64,000 bases of DNA from Maricaulis maris (GTDB taxonomy: Bacteria; Pseudomonadota; Alphaproteobacteria; Caulobacterales; Maricaulaceae): positions 124,001-188,000 of the forward strand of contig NZ_RBIM01000005.1 in the NCBI RefSeq assembly GCF_003634045.1, given 5' to 3'. A program made the translations under genes and the position numbers. Each line of letters begins with the position of its first letter. The first letter of the stretch is position 1. The notes under the pieces are model-generated. The model was not told the DNA's origin, ran no database searches, and saw nothing but the letters and a program-made list of their open reading frames with translations. Shown here piece after piece: positions 25,462 to 33,041 of the stretch.

Positions 25462-26085
25462 ATGACCAAGACCCCGATGAAGACGCTGATGGTGATGCTG
25501 GTCTCGGCGACCGCGCTCGGCGCCTGTTCAGGCCATGGCCGGGCCAACCTTCCGCCCGCTGGCCCGACCCAGCCCCCGGTCGTTCACCATCGCCCGCCGG
25601 TAATGGTCGACACGGTCGGCCCGGCGATCGCGATGTGCCTGGTCGACACGCTCGCGGAACAACGCTTGGCCATGCTGGAAGAGGTCCACGCCTATCGCGA
25701 GGAGATCCGGGCCGATGCCCACACCAGCGCCAATGTCGCCGACAGCCGGACGCAGGAAATCATCGCCGCCTTCGAGACCGATCTCGACGCCTCCTACCGT
25801 TTCGCGACCTCATCCTGCCGCACCTATAACCGTTGCCTGGAAGAGAACCGTTTCGATGAGGCCGCCTGTCAGGACACGGCAGCGCTCTGGCATGATGGCC
25901 AGGATCGCTTCCACGACCTGTCGGAAAGCCTGGCCGCGGTTCGCGAGCGCATTGCCTCAGGTTGCTCCGATTGCGCCCCGCCGCGTACACATGGGCGTGA
26001 CGGTCGTCACCATCGCGACCACGCACCGCGCCGCCGTCATTCGGACGAGACGATCGGGTCTGTTTTCTCGACCGACGGACATTGA
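25462..26085 (+). CDS. Small putative lipoprotein with Cys-rich helical domain
   Basis: 207 residues. Three ATGs occur in a row (25456, 25459, 25462); I chose 25462 because it has the best spacing to GGGAGG. The signal ends in the lipobox LGAC, so the mature protein is likely lipid-anchored. A Pro-rich linker (PPAGPTQPPVVHHRPP) precedes a helical domain with scattered Cys (CLVDT, CRTYNRC, CQDT, CSDC) and a His/Arg-rich tail. I recognise no family. It follows the PG-binding gene by 24 nt. Its last 49 nt overlap the end of the converging cation transporter gene. Confidence 0.7.
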   Translation: MTKTPMKTLMVMLVSATALGACSGHGRANLPPAGPTQPPVVHHRPPVMVDTVGPAIAMCLVDTLAEQRLAMLEEVHAYREEIRADAHTSANVADSRTQEIIAAFETDLDASYRFATSSCRTYNRCLEENRFDEAACQDTAALWHDGQDRFHDLSESLAAVRERIASGCSDCAPPRTHGRDGRHHRDHAPRRRHSDETIGSVFSTDGH

Positions 26086-26729
26086 TTTCCGCAGCCGGCC
26101 TCCCCGTGTTGATGGGCGTCACGGCCGGCACGCTCGGCGATGGCTTGGCGCATGATCTGGATGGCCGAGCTGGTAAACAGGCCGGCCATGATCGCGGCCA
26201 CGGCAAGGTCGGGCCAGGGCGTGGCCGTCCAGGCCACGAGGCCGGCTGAGGCGAGAACGGCGAGATTGCCGATCGCGTCATTGCGCGAGCACAGCCAGAC
26301 CGAGCGGACATTGGCGTCGCCATCGCGCCAGCGCATCAGGATCAGCACGCTGGCGAGGTTGGCAATCAGTGCCAGCACGGCGATCGATCCCATCAAGCCG
26401 GCTTCGGGCTGCACCGTGAACACGGTCCGCCAGATGGCCAGGCCGAGAATGGAGACGCCGATCAGCAGCAGGCTGGCCGCCTTGATCAGCGCCGCATTGG
26501 CCCGCCACGCGGCGGGCTTCCCGATCACATAGAGTGACAGGCCATAGGTCGCCGCATCGGCGGCGAAATCGAGGGCGTCGGCCTTGAGTGCCTGCGATTG
26601 GGCGGCCGCGCCGGCCAGCATCTCAACCACGAACATGATCGCATTAATGGCGATCACCGCCCACAGCGCGCGCCGGAAGCCCGGCGAACTGCCATCGAAT
26701 GCCTCTGCGTGTCCACACCCCGCCGACAT
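26037..26729 (-). CDS. Cation transporter, CDF-like, with Cys in the metal site
   Basis: 230 residues, six predicted helices, shorter than FieF and without its cytosolic domain. Helix 2 has ADALDFAAD, matching the Asp-rich half of the CDF metal site. The helix 5 motif, normally His-x3-Asp, reads LCSRNDAIGN, so a Cys replaces His. The tail after the last helix is HQHGEAGCGNQC, another possible metal ligand. The gene starts at 26729 behind GAGGA. It is divergent from a MerR-type regulator, and the promoter between them has the 19-bp spacer of MerR-activated metal genes, so it is probably a metal-induced efflux pump. Thiophilic metal is suggested by the Cys. Confidence 0.82.
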   Translation of the reverse strand: MSAGCGHAEAFDGSSPGFRRALWAVIAINAIMFVVEMLAGAAAQSQALKADALDFAADAATYGLSLYVIGKPAAWRANAALIKAASLLLIGVSILGLAIWRTVFTVQPEAGLMGSIAVLALIANLASVLILMRWRDGDANVRSVWLCSRNDAIGNLAVLASAGLVAWTATPWPDLAVAAIMAGLFTSSAIQIMRQAIAERAGRDAHQHGEAGCGNQCPSVEKTDPIVSSE

Positions 26730-26764
26730 GGCTTGTCCTCGTCCTGTTTTCTCAACTAGGCTCA

Positions 26765-26795
26765 ACCCTAATCCCTCTAGTGACTGGAGGTTCAA
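26765..26795 (-). promoter_or_regulatory. MerR-type promoter of the cation transporter
   Basis: On the minus strand TTGAAC (26795-26790), a 19-nt spacer, TAGGGT (26770-26765). The spacer holds the dyad CCTCCAG-TCA-CTAGAGG (plus strand 26774-26790), the shape bound by ZntR/CueR/PbrR-type activators. Overlong 19-nt spacing is diagnostic of MerR-controlled promoters. Confidence 0.8.
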
Positions 26796-26801
26796 GGGGC
26801 G

Positions 26802-27254
26802 ATGTCAGATTTTTCCATAGGCACGCTTTCGCGCAAGACCGGTGTGAAAATTCCCACCATCCGATACTATGAATCGATCGGTATGCTGGACGAGCCCGGG
26901 CGGTCGCCGGGTGGTCAGCGGCGCTATGACGGCGCCCATCTGGAACAATTGCGCTTCATACGCCATGGCCGCGATCTTGGCTTCGGGCTGGATGATCTGC
27001 GAGCCCTGCAGGACCTGTCACGTCAGCCCGAGCGGTCCTGTGAGGCGGCGGACCGGATCGCGCGTCAGCAATTGGCCGATGTCGAGCGGCGGTTGGCCGG
27101 TCTGGCCGCCGTCAAGCAGGCGCTGGAGGGTATGATTGCCCAATGCTCACACGGGGTGATGGATGATTGCCGGGTCATTCAGACCCTGTCCGATCACGGC
27201 CTGTGCGATGTCGAGCACTCACCCGATGGTCAGACGCCGAGGAAGGCCGGGTGA
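26802..27254 (+). CDS. MerR family metal-responsive regulator
   Basis: 150 residues. The N-terminal winged helix (SIGTLSRKTGVKIPTIRYYESIGML ... GGQRRYD) is of the metal-sensing MerR subfamily. A dimerisation helix follows (about 82-113). Likely metal ligands are C80 (RSCEAAD), C115 with H117, and C123 in the loop CSHGVMDDC, similar to ZntR/CadR/PbrR sensors; a further C135 lies in the tail. It would bind the dyad at 26774-26790 and activate the divergent transporter gene, repressing itself. The metal cannot be read from sequence. Its 3' end overlaps the converging GNAT gene by 25 nt. Confidence 0.92.
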   Translation: MSDFSIGTLSRKTGVKIPTIRYYESIGMLDEPGRSPGGQRRYDGAHLEQLRFIRHGRDLGFGLDDLRALQDLSRQPERSCEAADRIARQQLADVERRLAGLAAVKQALEGMIAQCSHGVMDDCRVIQTLSDHGLCDVEHSPDGQTPRKAG

Positions 27255-27748
27255 TAATGCAGGCTGGCGACACCTGACCGCGGTGGCGGCCCGTTCAGTG
27301 CTCGGACCTGGAAGGCCGCCGCGAACTGCCCGTCCGGATCACCGGCCCAGGACCAGTTCCAACTGGCCGCCGCCGTGAAACCGAAGCGCTGGTAGTAATC
27401 CGGCTCACCCAACACGACACACCAGGGCACGCCTAGCGTTGTCAGATAGCTGATGCCAGCCTCGATCAGCGCCACGCCGATGCCGCGAGCCTGATGCTCC
27501 GGGATGACCGCAACCGGGCCAAGGCCGACGCCGTGCCGCTCGCTGCCATCATCGCAGCGCGCCGTGACCGGTGAGAACATGACGCAGCCCACGACTTGGC
27601 CGTGATCTTCCGCCACCAGTTCAAGCGTGTCGGCGTCGGCAGCCCGCAAAGCCGTGACGAGGCGCGCTTCGCCCGGACCCGGGAAAGCGGCTTTCAGCAG
27701 GGTGTCGACGCCGGTTTCATCATCGGGTGAAAAGGCCCGAATCTGCAT
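27230..27748 (-). CDS. GNAT family N-acetyltransferase
   Basis: 172 residues with the GNAT core: the beta4-alpha3 motif VGLGPVAVIPEHQARGIGVAL (R/Q-x-x-G-x-G/A acetyl-CoA loop, QARGIG), preceded by VGCVMFSPV and followed by VVLGEPDYYQRFGF, typical of the YhbS-like GNAT branch. It transfers acetyl from acetyl-CoA to an unknown amine. Its ATG overlaps the eipA stop by one base (TGATG), so it is translated from the same mRNA. Confidence 0.9.
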   Translation of the reverse strand: MQIRAFSPDDETGVDTLLKAAFPGPGEARLVTALRAADADTLELVAEDHGQVVGCVMFSPVTARCDDGSERHGVGLGPVAVIPEHQARGIGVALIEAGISYLTTLGVPWCVVLGEPDYYQRFGFTAAASWNWSWAGDPDGQFAAAFQVRALNGPPPRSGVASLHYHPAFLGV

Positions 27749-28350
27749 CAGAACGGCAGCCAGGCGCGGCGGCGGGAATAGGCGAGATAGCCGATATTCG
27801 CGCCCGCCCGCAGGCCAACACCCGAGCGGATCGGGGCCAGGGTCACGTCGTCGGCACGCTGGTAATTCACGCCCAGACCGGCAACGAAATAGGCCGTGCC
27901 CTCAACACCCGGGAAGCGTTGATAGAGCCGGTCCACATCGTCGAGATTATAGACCAGCACAAAGACCCGGCTGGCATTGCCACCGGCGTCAAAGCCGATC
28001 GACGGGCCGCGCCAATAGACTTTCTGCCGCTCGGAGAGGCCGCGCAGGGTCAGATAGCCTTCGCCATAGCGCAGGCCGATGCCCGCAGCGCCGGCGACTT
28101 CCTCGCCCGCGATATAGCCGACCGGTCGTCCGAGATCGGAAAACACGCGTTCCAGGGCGCTGGCAGCCGCCTCGGCGGTGACGCCGAAGAAGTCGGACAC
28201 CGCATCGACGATCTCGTCCTGGGAATAGGCGTCGACCGGTTCGGAATACTCGCTCGGCTGGCCGTAATCGGTGGTCTGGCGGTCCTGCGCCATGACCGGC
28301 GCGGGTACGCCGAGGGCAAGCGCAGCGATGACAGTCATGAGGGCACGCAT
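27748..28350 (-). CDS. eipA: EipA family envelope protein (DUF1134)
   Basis: 200 residues with a signal peptide (MRALMTVIAALAL..., cleavage near VMA-QD). The mature domain has the DUF1134 pattern: EIVDAVSDFFGVTAEAAASALERVFSDLGRP, IGLRYGEG, WRGPSIGFDAGGNASRVFVLVYNL, GTAYFVAGLGVNYQRAD. In Brucella abortus EipA is a soluble eight-stranded periplasmic beta-barrel needed for envelope stress resistance, and its expression is activated by CtrA. A CtrA-like site lies about 70-85 nt upstream here. The start at 28350 opens the signal peptide. The GNAT gene is downstream in the same operon. Confidence 0.92.
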   Translation of the reverse strand: MRALMTVIAALALGVPAPVMAQDRQTTDYGQPSEYSEPVDAYSQDEIVDAVSDFFGVTAEAAASALERVFSDLGRPVGYIAGEEVAGAAGIGLRYGEGYLTLRGLSERQKVYWRGPSIGFDAGGNASRVFVLVYNLDDVDRLYQRFPGVEGTAYFVAGLGVNYQRADDVTLAPIRSGVGLRAGANIGYLAYSRRRAWLPF

Positions 28351-28420
28351 GGAAAACTCCACTGGCAATTAGGACCTGTTGCTTCTGACAGGCGAATACG
28401 GCGACAGAGCGGCGAAAGGG

Positions 28421-28435
28421 TTATGGCTTCGTTAA
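28421..28435. promoter_or_regulatory. CtrA-like site upstream of eipA
   Basis: TTAT-N7-TTAA on the plus strand (TTAA-N7-ATAA on the minus strand), one mismatch from consensus, 71-85 nt before eipA and about 105 nt before the divergent secernin-like gene. Confidence 0.5.
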
Positions 28436-28539
28436 CGTCGCCGGACGACCGTGACATGATGAAGCGTCGCGGGTGAAGCAAGGGCAGGCATACGGCATGG
28501 CGAAACAGGAACATGGTGTGATGGCCGCGAGGCTGGCGG

Positions 28540-29697
28540 ATGGGTGACATGCTCGCCATTCGCGGCGGCGGTGCGGTCTGGTTTGCCAGCAATTCGGTGC
28601 GCCATCCCGGCGAGGTCCAGCACGTCGAGCGGCATGAGGCGGTGACCGGTGACACCACCGAACGTCTCGCCTGTACTCATATCGGGATCGACCAAGTTGC
28701 AGACCGTCAAGCGGTCACCCTGTCCCGCCCGGATGGCGTATGGGGCGCGGAAATGGGTGTCAATGCGGCCGGCGTCGTGGTCAGCCACAAGGCGGTGCAC
28801 TCGCGGCGGGTGATGAAAAAGGGGGCGGCGCTTCTCGGGATGGATCTGGTCCGGCTCGGGTTGGAACGCAGCAGTTCGGCGCATGAGGCCGCCGCGATCA
28901 TCATCCATCTGCTTGAAACACATGGACAAGGCGGGCCTGCCGGCTGGCGCGGCCGGGGTCATCGTCATGACAGCAATTTCCTGATCGCCGACGCCGCCGA
29001 GATACTGGTTCTGGAGACATGCGGGCGCGAGTGGCGCTTGGACCGGGTCCGAAATCATGCCGCGATCTCGAATGCCTATTCACTGGAAGGCCCGGTGACC
29101 ATGGCATCAGAGGGTGCACCCACTGACGGTTTTGGTGCCGATGATGAAGCCTGGCTGCGGCGGCATTTCGGGCGGGCAACCGCGCGCCGGGCGGCCGCAC
29201 TGACCCGGCTCGAGGGGTTGGAAACGCCCGGCTTTCAGGGGCTTGCTGCAATCCTGCGGCATCATGATCGCGGTGATGGTTTCACCCCGGGGTCCAAGCG
29301 GGATCTTTGTCAGCATCATGGTGGGTTTCTTCGTCAGGATCATGCTGTCAACGCGATGCTTGCTCGCCTTGCGCCCGATGCGCCACCGGCGATCGCGATC
29401 ACCGCAACCAAGACGCCATGCATCTCGCTCTTCCGGCCGATCACTTTCGACGCGTCCGCCAGTCTGCTCGACCCCGCCCTGTGGGCCCAGGGCGCGGCCC
29501 GGCACGACGCTCTGGCGCGTGATCCGGCGGCTCGCGAGCAAATGCGCAACCGGATCGCCGCCGCCGAGACTCATATCCTGACCGCCCTCGAAGCCGGCCG
29601 GGCCGATATTGCCGAGACCTTGGTCGCGGCTTGGGACGAGCATGATCTTGCGGTCGGGGGGCGCGAGCCCGATGCGCCAACTGTTGCTGCCGACTGA
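28540..29697 (+). CDS. Secernin/C69-like protein lacking the N-terminal Cys
   Basis: 385 residues resembling secernins and peptidase C69 (N-terminal nucleophile) proteins: WFASNSVRHPGEVQHVE matches the FAKNSDRxxxE(A/V)Q signature, MGVNAAGVVVSHKAV, HDSNFLIADAAEILVLET, and an AISNAYS stretch. The expected nucleophile Cys right after the start Met is Gly here (MGDML). The frame has a stop at 28519 and no other start before 28540, so no upstream Cys can be included. It may be a non-catalytic relative or use a different mechanism. It is divergent from eipA. Confidence 0.75.
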   Translation: MGDMLAIRGGGAVWFASNSVRHPGEVQHVERHEAVTGDTTERLACTHIGIDQVADRQAVTLSRPDGVWGAEMGVNAAGVVVSHKAVHSRRVMKKGAALLGMDLVRLGLERSSSAHEAAAIIIHLLETHGQGGPAGWRGRGHRHDSNFLIADAAEILVLETCGREWRLDRVRNHAAISNAYSLEGPVTMASEGAPTDGFGADDEAWLRRHFGRATARRAAALTRLEGLETPGFQGLAAILRHHDRGDGFTPGSKRDLCQHHGGFLRQDHAVNAMLARLAPDAPPAIAITATKTPCISLFRPITFDASASLLDPALWAQGAARHDALARDPAAREQMRNRIAAAETHILTALEAGRADIAETLVAAWDEHDLAVGGREPDAPTVAAD

Positions 29698-29743
29698 TGG
29701 GCGGATCGTTTCAGGGTGCAGATGGTGAAATCTTCATTTTTGC

Positions 29744-29761
29744 AACGGCCCGCGGACCGTT
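29744..29761. other. Small palindrome upstream of the M3 peptidase
   Basis: AACGG-x-CCGCGG-x-CCGTT, 18 bp with one mismatched pair, 35 nt before the peptidase gene. It could be an operator; no regulator is adjacent. Confidence 0.3.
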
Positions 29762-29796
29762 AGTGTGCGGCAATAATTTTTCGGGGAGCATTTCAC

Positions 29797-32004
29797 ATGC
29801 GCAAACTAATGATGATCACCGCGAGCACGGCCGCACTTTTTGCCGCCGCCTGCACGCCCGCTGACGAGACCGTCGAGACGGATGAGACCAGCGCGATGAC
29901 CGAGGCGGCAATGACCGAGACGAACGAGACCGAAGCCGCTGAAGTCGCGAGTTTCGACAACCCGCTTCTGGCGGAATGGACCGGCCCCTATGGCGGCACG
30001 CCGGACTTCGACAATGCCAGCCTCGACGATCTGCGCGACGCGCTGCGTGAAGGCATGGCGCTTAACCTGGCCGAGATCGATGCCATCGTCGCCAATCCCG
30101 AGCCGGCGAATTTCGAAAATACGATCCTCGAACTCGAGCGGGCCGGTGCGCCGCTGGGCCGGGTCTTCTCCTATTGGGGCATCTGGTCGTCGAACATGTC
30201 GTCGCCGGAATTCCGCGATATCCAGCGTGAAATGTCCTCCGAACTGTCGGCCTTCAGCTCGCAGATCACCCAGAATGAAGCGCTTTTTGCCCGGGTCCGT
30301 GCGGTCCATGATGGCGCCGAGATGCAGACGTTGACGCCGGAGCAACAGCGCGTCGTGGTGCTGACCTATGACGGGTTCGCCCGCAATGGCGCAACGCTGG
30401 AAGGCGAAGCCGCCGAACGTTATGCCGCGATCAATGCCCGTCTGGCCGAGCTGCACACTGATTTTGCCAATAACGTGCTCAATGATGAGGGCGATTACGT
30501 CACCTATCTGACGGCGGATCAGCTTTCCGGCCTTCCGGCCGACTTCGTGGCCGCGTCAGCTGCCGCCGCTGCCACGCGCGGGCGTGAGGGCGAATACGCC
30601 ATCACCAACACCCGCTCCTCGATGGATCCTTTCCTGACCTTTTCCGACGAACGCGATCTGCGCGAGCAGGTGTGGACCAATTATTATTCGCGTGGCGACA
30701 ATGGCGGCGAGTTCGACAATAACGCCATCATCACCGAGATCCTGCAGCTGCGCGACGAGCGTGTCGGCCTTTTGGGCTATGACAATTACGCCTCCTGGCG
30801 TCTGGAGAACCGCATGGCCGGCACGCCCGAGCGGGCCATGGAGTTGATGGAAGGCGTATGGACAGCCGCCGTCGCGCGCATCGAGGAAGAAGTCGCCGAC
30901 ATGCAGGCGCTCGCCGATGCCAATGGCGATGACATCACCATCCAGCCCTGGGACTATCGCTATTATGCCGAGCAGGTCCGCTCGGCCCGCTACGACCTCG
31001 ACAGTGAAGAGGTGAAGCAATACCTGCAGCTCGATAATCTGCGCGAAGGCATGTTCTACGTCGCTGGCGAACTGTTCGGCTTTGCCTTCCGTGAACTGCC
31101 GGAGGGCGAGGTGTCGGTCTGGCACCCATCCGTGCGCGTGTGGGAAGTCACCAATCGCGACACCGGCGCCAATGTCGGCCTGTGGTATCTCGATCCCTTC
31201 GCCCGTCAGGGCAAGCGGTCCGGCGCCTGGGCCAATTCCTTCCGCTCACACACCACGATTGATGGCCAGACCAATGTGCTGGCCACCAATAACTCGAACT
31301 TTGTTGAGGGCGCCCCGGGCGAGCCGGTGCTCGTCTCCTTCGACGATGCGACGACCTTCTTCCACGAATTCGGTCATGCGCTTCATTACCTGTCCTCCAA
31401 TGTCGATTATCCGACCCTGAATGGCGGCGTGCGCGACTACACTGAATTCCAGTCGCAATTGCTCGAGCGTTGGGTGCTCACCGATCCGGTGGTCAACAAC
31501 TACCTGACCCATGTCGAAACCGGCGAGCCGATGCCGCAAGCCCTGATCGAGCGCATCCGTGCGGCGGCCAATTTCAACCAGGGTTTCTCGACCGGCGAGT
31601 ATCTCGCCTCGGCCCTGATGGACATGGTCTATCACACCACCGACCCGGCCGAGATGAGCGATCCGGACACGTTTGAGCGGGAGACCCTGGCGCGTCTCGG
31701 CATGCCGGATGAGATCGTGATGCGTCACCGTTCGCCGCATTTCGGGCATATCTTCTCGGGCGAAGGCTATTCGGCCGGCTATTACGGATACATGTGGGCG
31801 GATGTCCTCACCGCCGACGCTGCCGAAGCCTTCCAGGAAGCACCGGGTGGTTTCTATGATCCGGAGGTTTCGGCCCGCCTGGTCGAATATCTCTTCGCCC
31901 CGCGCAATTCGATGGATCCGGCCGAGGCTTATCGCCTCTTCCGCGGCCGCGATGCCGACGTGTCAGCCCTGATGCGTGATCGCGGTTTCCCGGTCACCGA
32001 ATAG
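29797..32004 (+). CDS. M3 family metallopeptidase (Dcp-type peptidyl-dipeptidase), lipoprotein
   Basis: 735 residues. The signal ends in the lipobox AAAC (Cys19), followed by a Thr/Glu/Asp-rich linker of about 35 residues. The rest is a complete M3 peptidase, with the HEFGH zinc motif in FFHEFGHALHYLSS around residue 523 and the downstream Glu in the FQSQLLERW helix. Dcp-type enzymes remove C-terminal dipeptides from peptides; E. coli Dcp is periplasmic or cytosolic, so a lipid-anchored version is a variation. A well-formed terminator follows at 32029. Start 29797 follows GGGGAG. Confidence 0.94.
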   Translation: MRKLMMITASTAALFAAACTPADETVETDETSAMTEAAMTETNETEAAEVASFDNPLLAEWTGPYGGTPDFDNASLDDLRDALREGMALNLAEIDAIVANPEPANFENTILELERAGAPLGRVFSYWGIWSSNMSSPEFRDIQREMSSELSAFSSQITQNEALFARVRAVHDGAEMQTLTPEQQRVVVLTYDGFARNGATLEGEAAERYAAINARLAELHTDFANNVLNDEGDYVTYLTADQLSGLPADFVAASAAAAATRGREGEYAITNTRSSMDPFLTFSDERDLREQVWTNYYSRGDNGGEFDNNAIITEILQLRDERVGLLGYDNYASWRLENRMAGTPERAMELMEGVWTAAVARIEEEVADMQALADANGDDITIQPWDYRYYAEQVRSARYDLDSEEVKQYLQLDNLREGMFYVAGELFGFAFRELPEGEVSVWHPSVRVWEVTNRDTGANVGLWYLDPFARQGKRSGAWANSFRSHTTIDGQTNVLATNNSNFVEGAPGEPVLVSFDDATTFFHEFGHALHYLSSNVDYPTLNGGVRDYTEFQSQLLERWVLTDPVVNNYLTHVETGEPMPQALIERIRAAANFNQGFSTGEYLASALMDMVYHTTDPAEMSDPDTFERETLARLGMPDEIVMRHRSPHFGHIFSGEGYSAGYYGYMWADVLTADAAEAFQEAPGGFYDPEVSARLVEYLFAPRNSMDPAEAYRLFRGRDADVSALMRDRGFPVTE

Positions 32005-32028
32005 GCGACAGGTCATCCTGATGAACAG

Positions 32029-32057
32029 GGCCGGCGGGGCAATCCGCCGGCCTTTTT
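32029..32057 (+). terminator. Terminator after the M3 peptidase gene
   Basis: GGCCGGCGG, loop GGCAAT, CCGCCGGCC, then TTTTTC. Confidence 0.9.
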
Positions 32058-32066
32058 CATGGGTGA

Positions 32067-32543
32067 TCAGTCTGGCGGGTCGGTCACCCCGAAATGCGGG
32101 CCGGCGCCCAGGCCGGCGAGGCGGTCGCGGGGATTGTAGAGCTGGCAGGCTTTCAGGGAGAGGCAGCCGCAGCCGATACAACTGTCCAGCCGTCCACGCA
32201 TTTGCGTCAGCGCATCAATCTGCTGGTCGAGGCGATCCTTGAGGCTGGCACTGATTCGCGCCCAATCGGATTGGGTTGGCGTGCGCCGGTCGGGCAGGGA
32301 GGTCAGCGCATCGCCGATCTCGCGAATGGACAGCCCCAGTTTCTGGGCGATCAGGATGAAGGAAATGCGCCGGACATCGGCGCGCTTGAAACGGCGTTGT
32401 CCGCCCGTATTGCGGGTCGGCTGGACCAGCCCCTTGTCCTCATAAAAACGGATGGCCGACACGGCAACACCGGTGCGTTCGGCCAGCTGCCCGATGGACA
32501 GGGGATCTGCGGCCGTGGGGGATGTGACTTTTTCCGAATGCAA
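32067..32543 (-). CDS. soxR: Redox-sensitive transcriptional activator SoxR
   Basis: 158 residues of the MerR family. N-terminal winged helix (LSIGQLAERTGVAVSAIRFYEDKGL ... GGQRRFKRADVRRI), coupling helix, and the [2Fe-2S] ligands C122-x2-C125-x-C127-x5-C133, exactly the SoxR spacing. Oxidation of the cluster by redox-cycling compounds or superoxide activates promoters bearing a SoxR box. Such a box lies 8-24 nt upstream of its own start, between it and the divergent VOC gene. As in most non-enteric bacteria, no SoxS is present, so SoxR should act directly on its targets. Confidence 0.96.
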   Translation of the reverse strand: MHSEKVTSPTAADPLSIGQLAERTGVAVSAIRFYEDKGLVQPTRNTGGQRRFKRADVRRISFILIAQKLGLSIREIGDALTSLPDRRTPTQSDWARISASLKDRLDQQIDALTQMRGRLDSCIGCGCLSLKACQLYNPRDRLAGLGAGPHFGVTDPPD

Positions 32544-32546
32544 AGC

Positions 32547-32577
32547 TTGACCTCAACTTAGGTTGAGCAACTATCTC
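32547..32577 (+). promoter_or_regulatory. SoxR box and promoter of the VOC gene
   Basis: The dyad CCTCAACTTAGGTTGAG (32551-32567) is close to the E. coli soxS box CCTCAAGTTAACTTGAGG. It sits between TTGACC (32547-32552) and TATCTC (32572-32577), spacing 19 nt, as expected for a MerR-type activator promoter. Confidence 0.85.
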
Positions 32578-32623
32578 ACAGCCTGTTCAAGCGGCCAAGC
32601 CGGTCGCGGTACAGGAGATTTTC

Positions 32624-32989
32624 ATGACAGATGCGATGCTCGAACACGTCAATGTGACGGTCACCGACCCTCAAGCCACCGCCCGCCGCCTGACCGAATG
32701 GTTTGGCTGGCAGGTGCGCTGGCATGGCCCGGCCAAGAATGGTGGTACCGCCTACCATGTTGGCGGCGAGGCCAGTTATGTCGCCGTCTACGCCTATCCC
32801 GAGCCGACCGATATGCCGACCGGGCGGCTCAACCATATTGGCGTTCTGGTCGATGATCTCGACGCCGCCGAGGCGCGGATCAAGGCCAGTGGCATCCACA
32901 CCCACTCCCATGCCGACTATGAACCGGGCCGGCGTTTCTATTTTGACGATCCGGACGGGATCGAGTTCGAAGTGATCAGCTACGCCTGA
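32624..32989 (+). CDS. VOC (glyoxalase/bleomycin-resistance fold) family protein
   Basis: 121 residues, a single vicinal-oxygen-chelate domain of two beta-alpha-beta3 halves. The N-terminal LEHVNVTVTDPQATARRLTEWFGW and the C-terminal LNHIGVLVDDLDAAEARIK and FYFDDPDGIEFEVISY are canonical; metal ligands could be His8 in LEHVN, His70ish in LNHIG and the Glu in GIEFE. Enzymes of this fold include glyoxalase I, dioxygenases and antibiotic-binding proteins. Its location behind a SoxR box suggests detoxification of redox-active compounds or their products. The substrate is unknown. Confidence 0.88.
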   Translation: MTDAMLEHVNVTVTDPQATARRLTEWFGWQVRWHGPAKNGGTAYHVGGEASYVAVYAYPEPTDMPTGRLNHIGVLVDDLDAAEARIKASGIHTHSHADYEPGRRFYFDDPDGIEFEVISYA

Positions 32990-33041
32990 TCCGGCGACGG
33001 ATTTCATTGGCAGGCGGGGCCGTTGCCGTTAGCGTCCCGGC

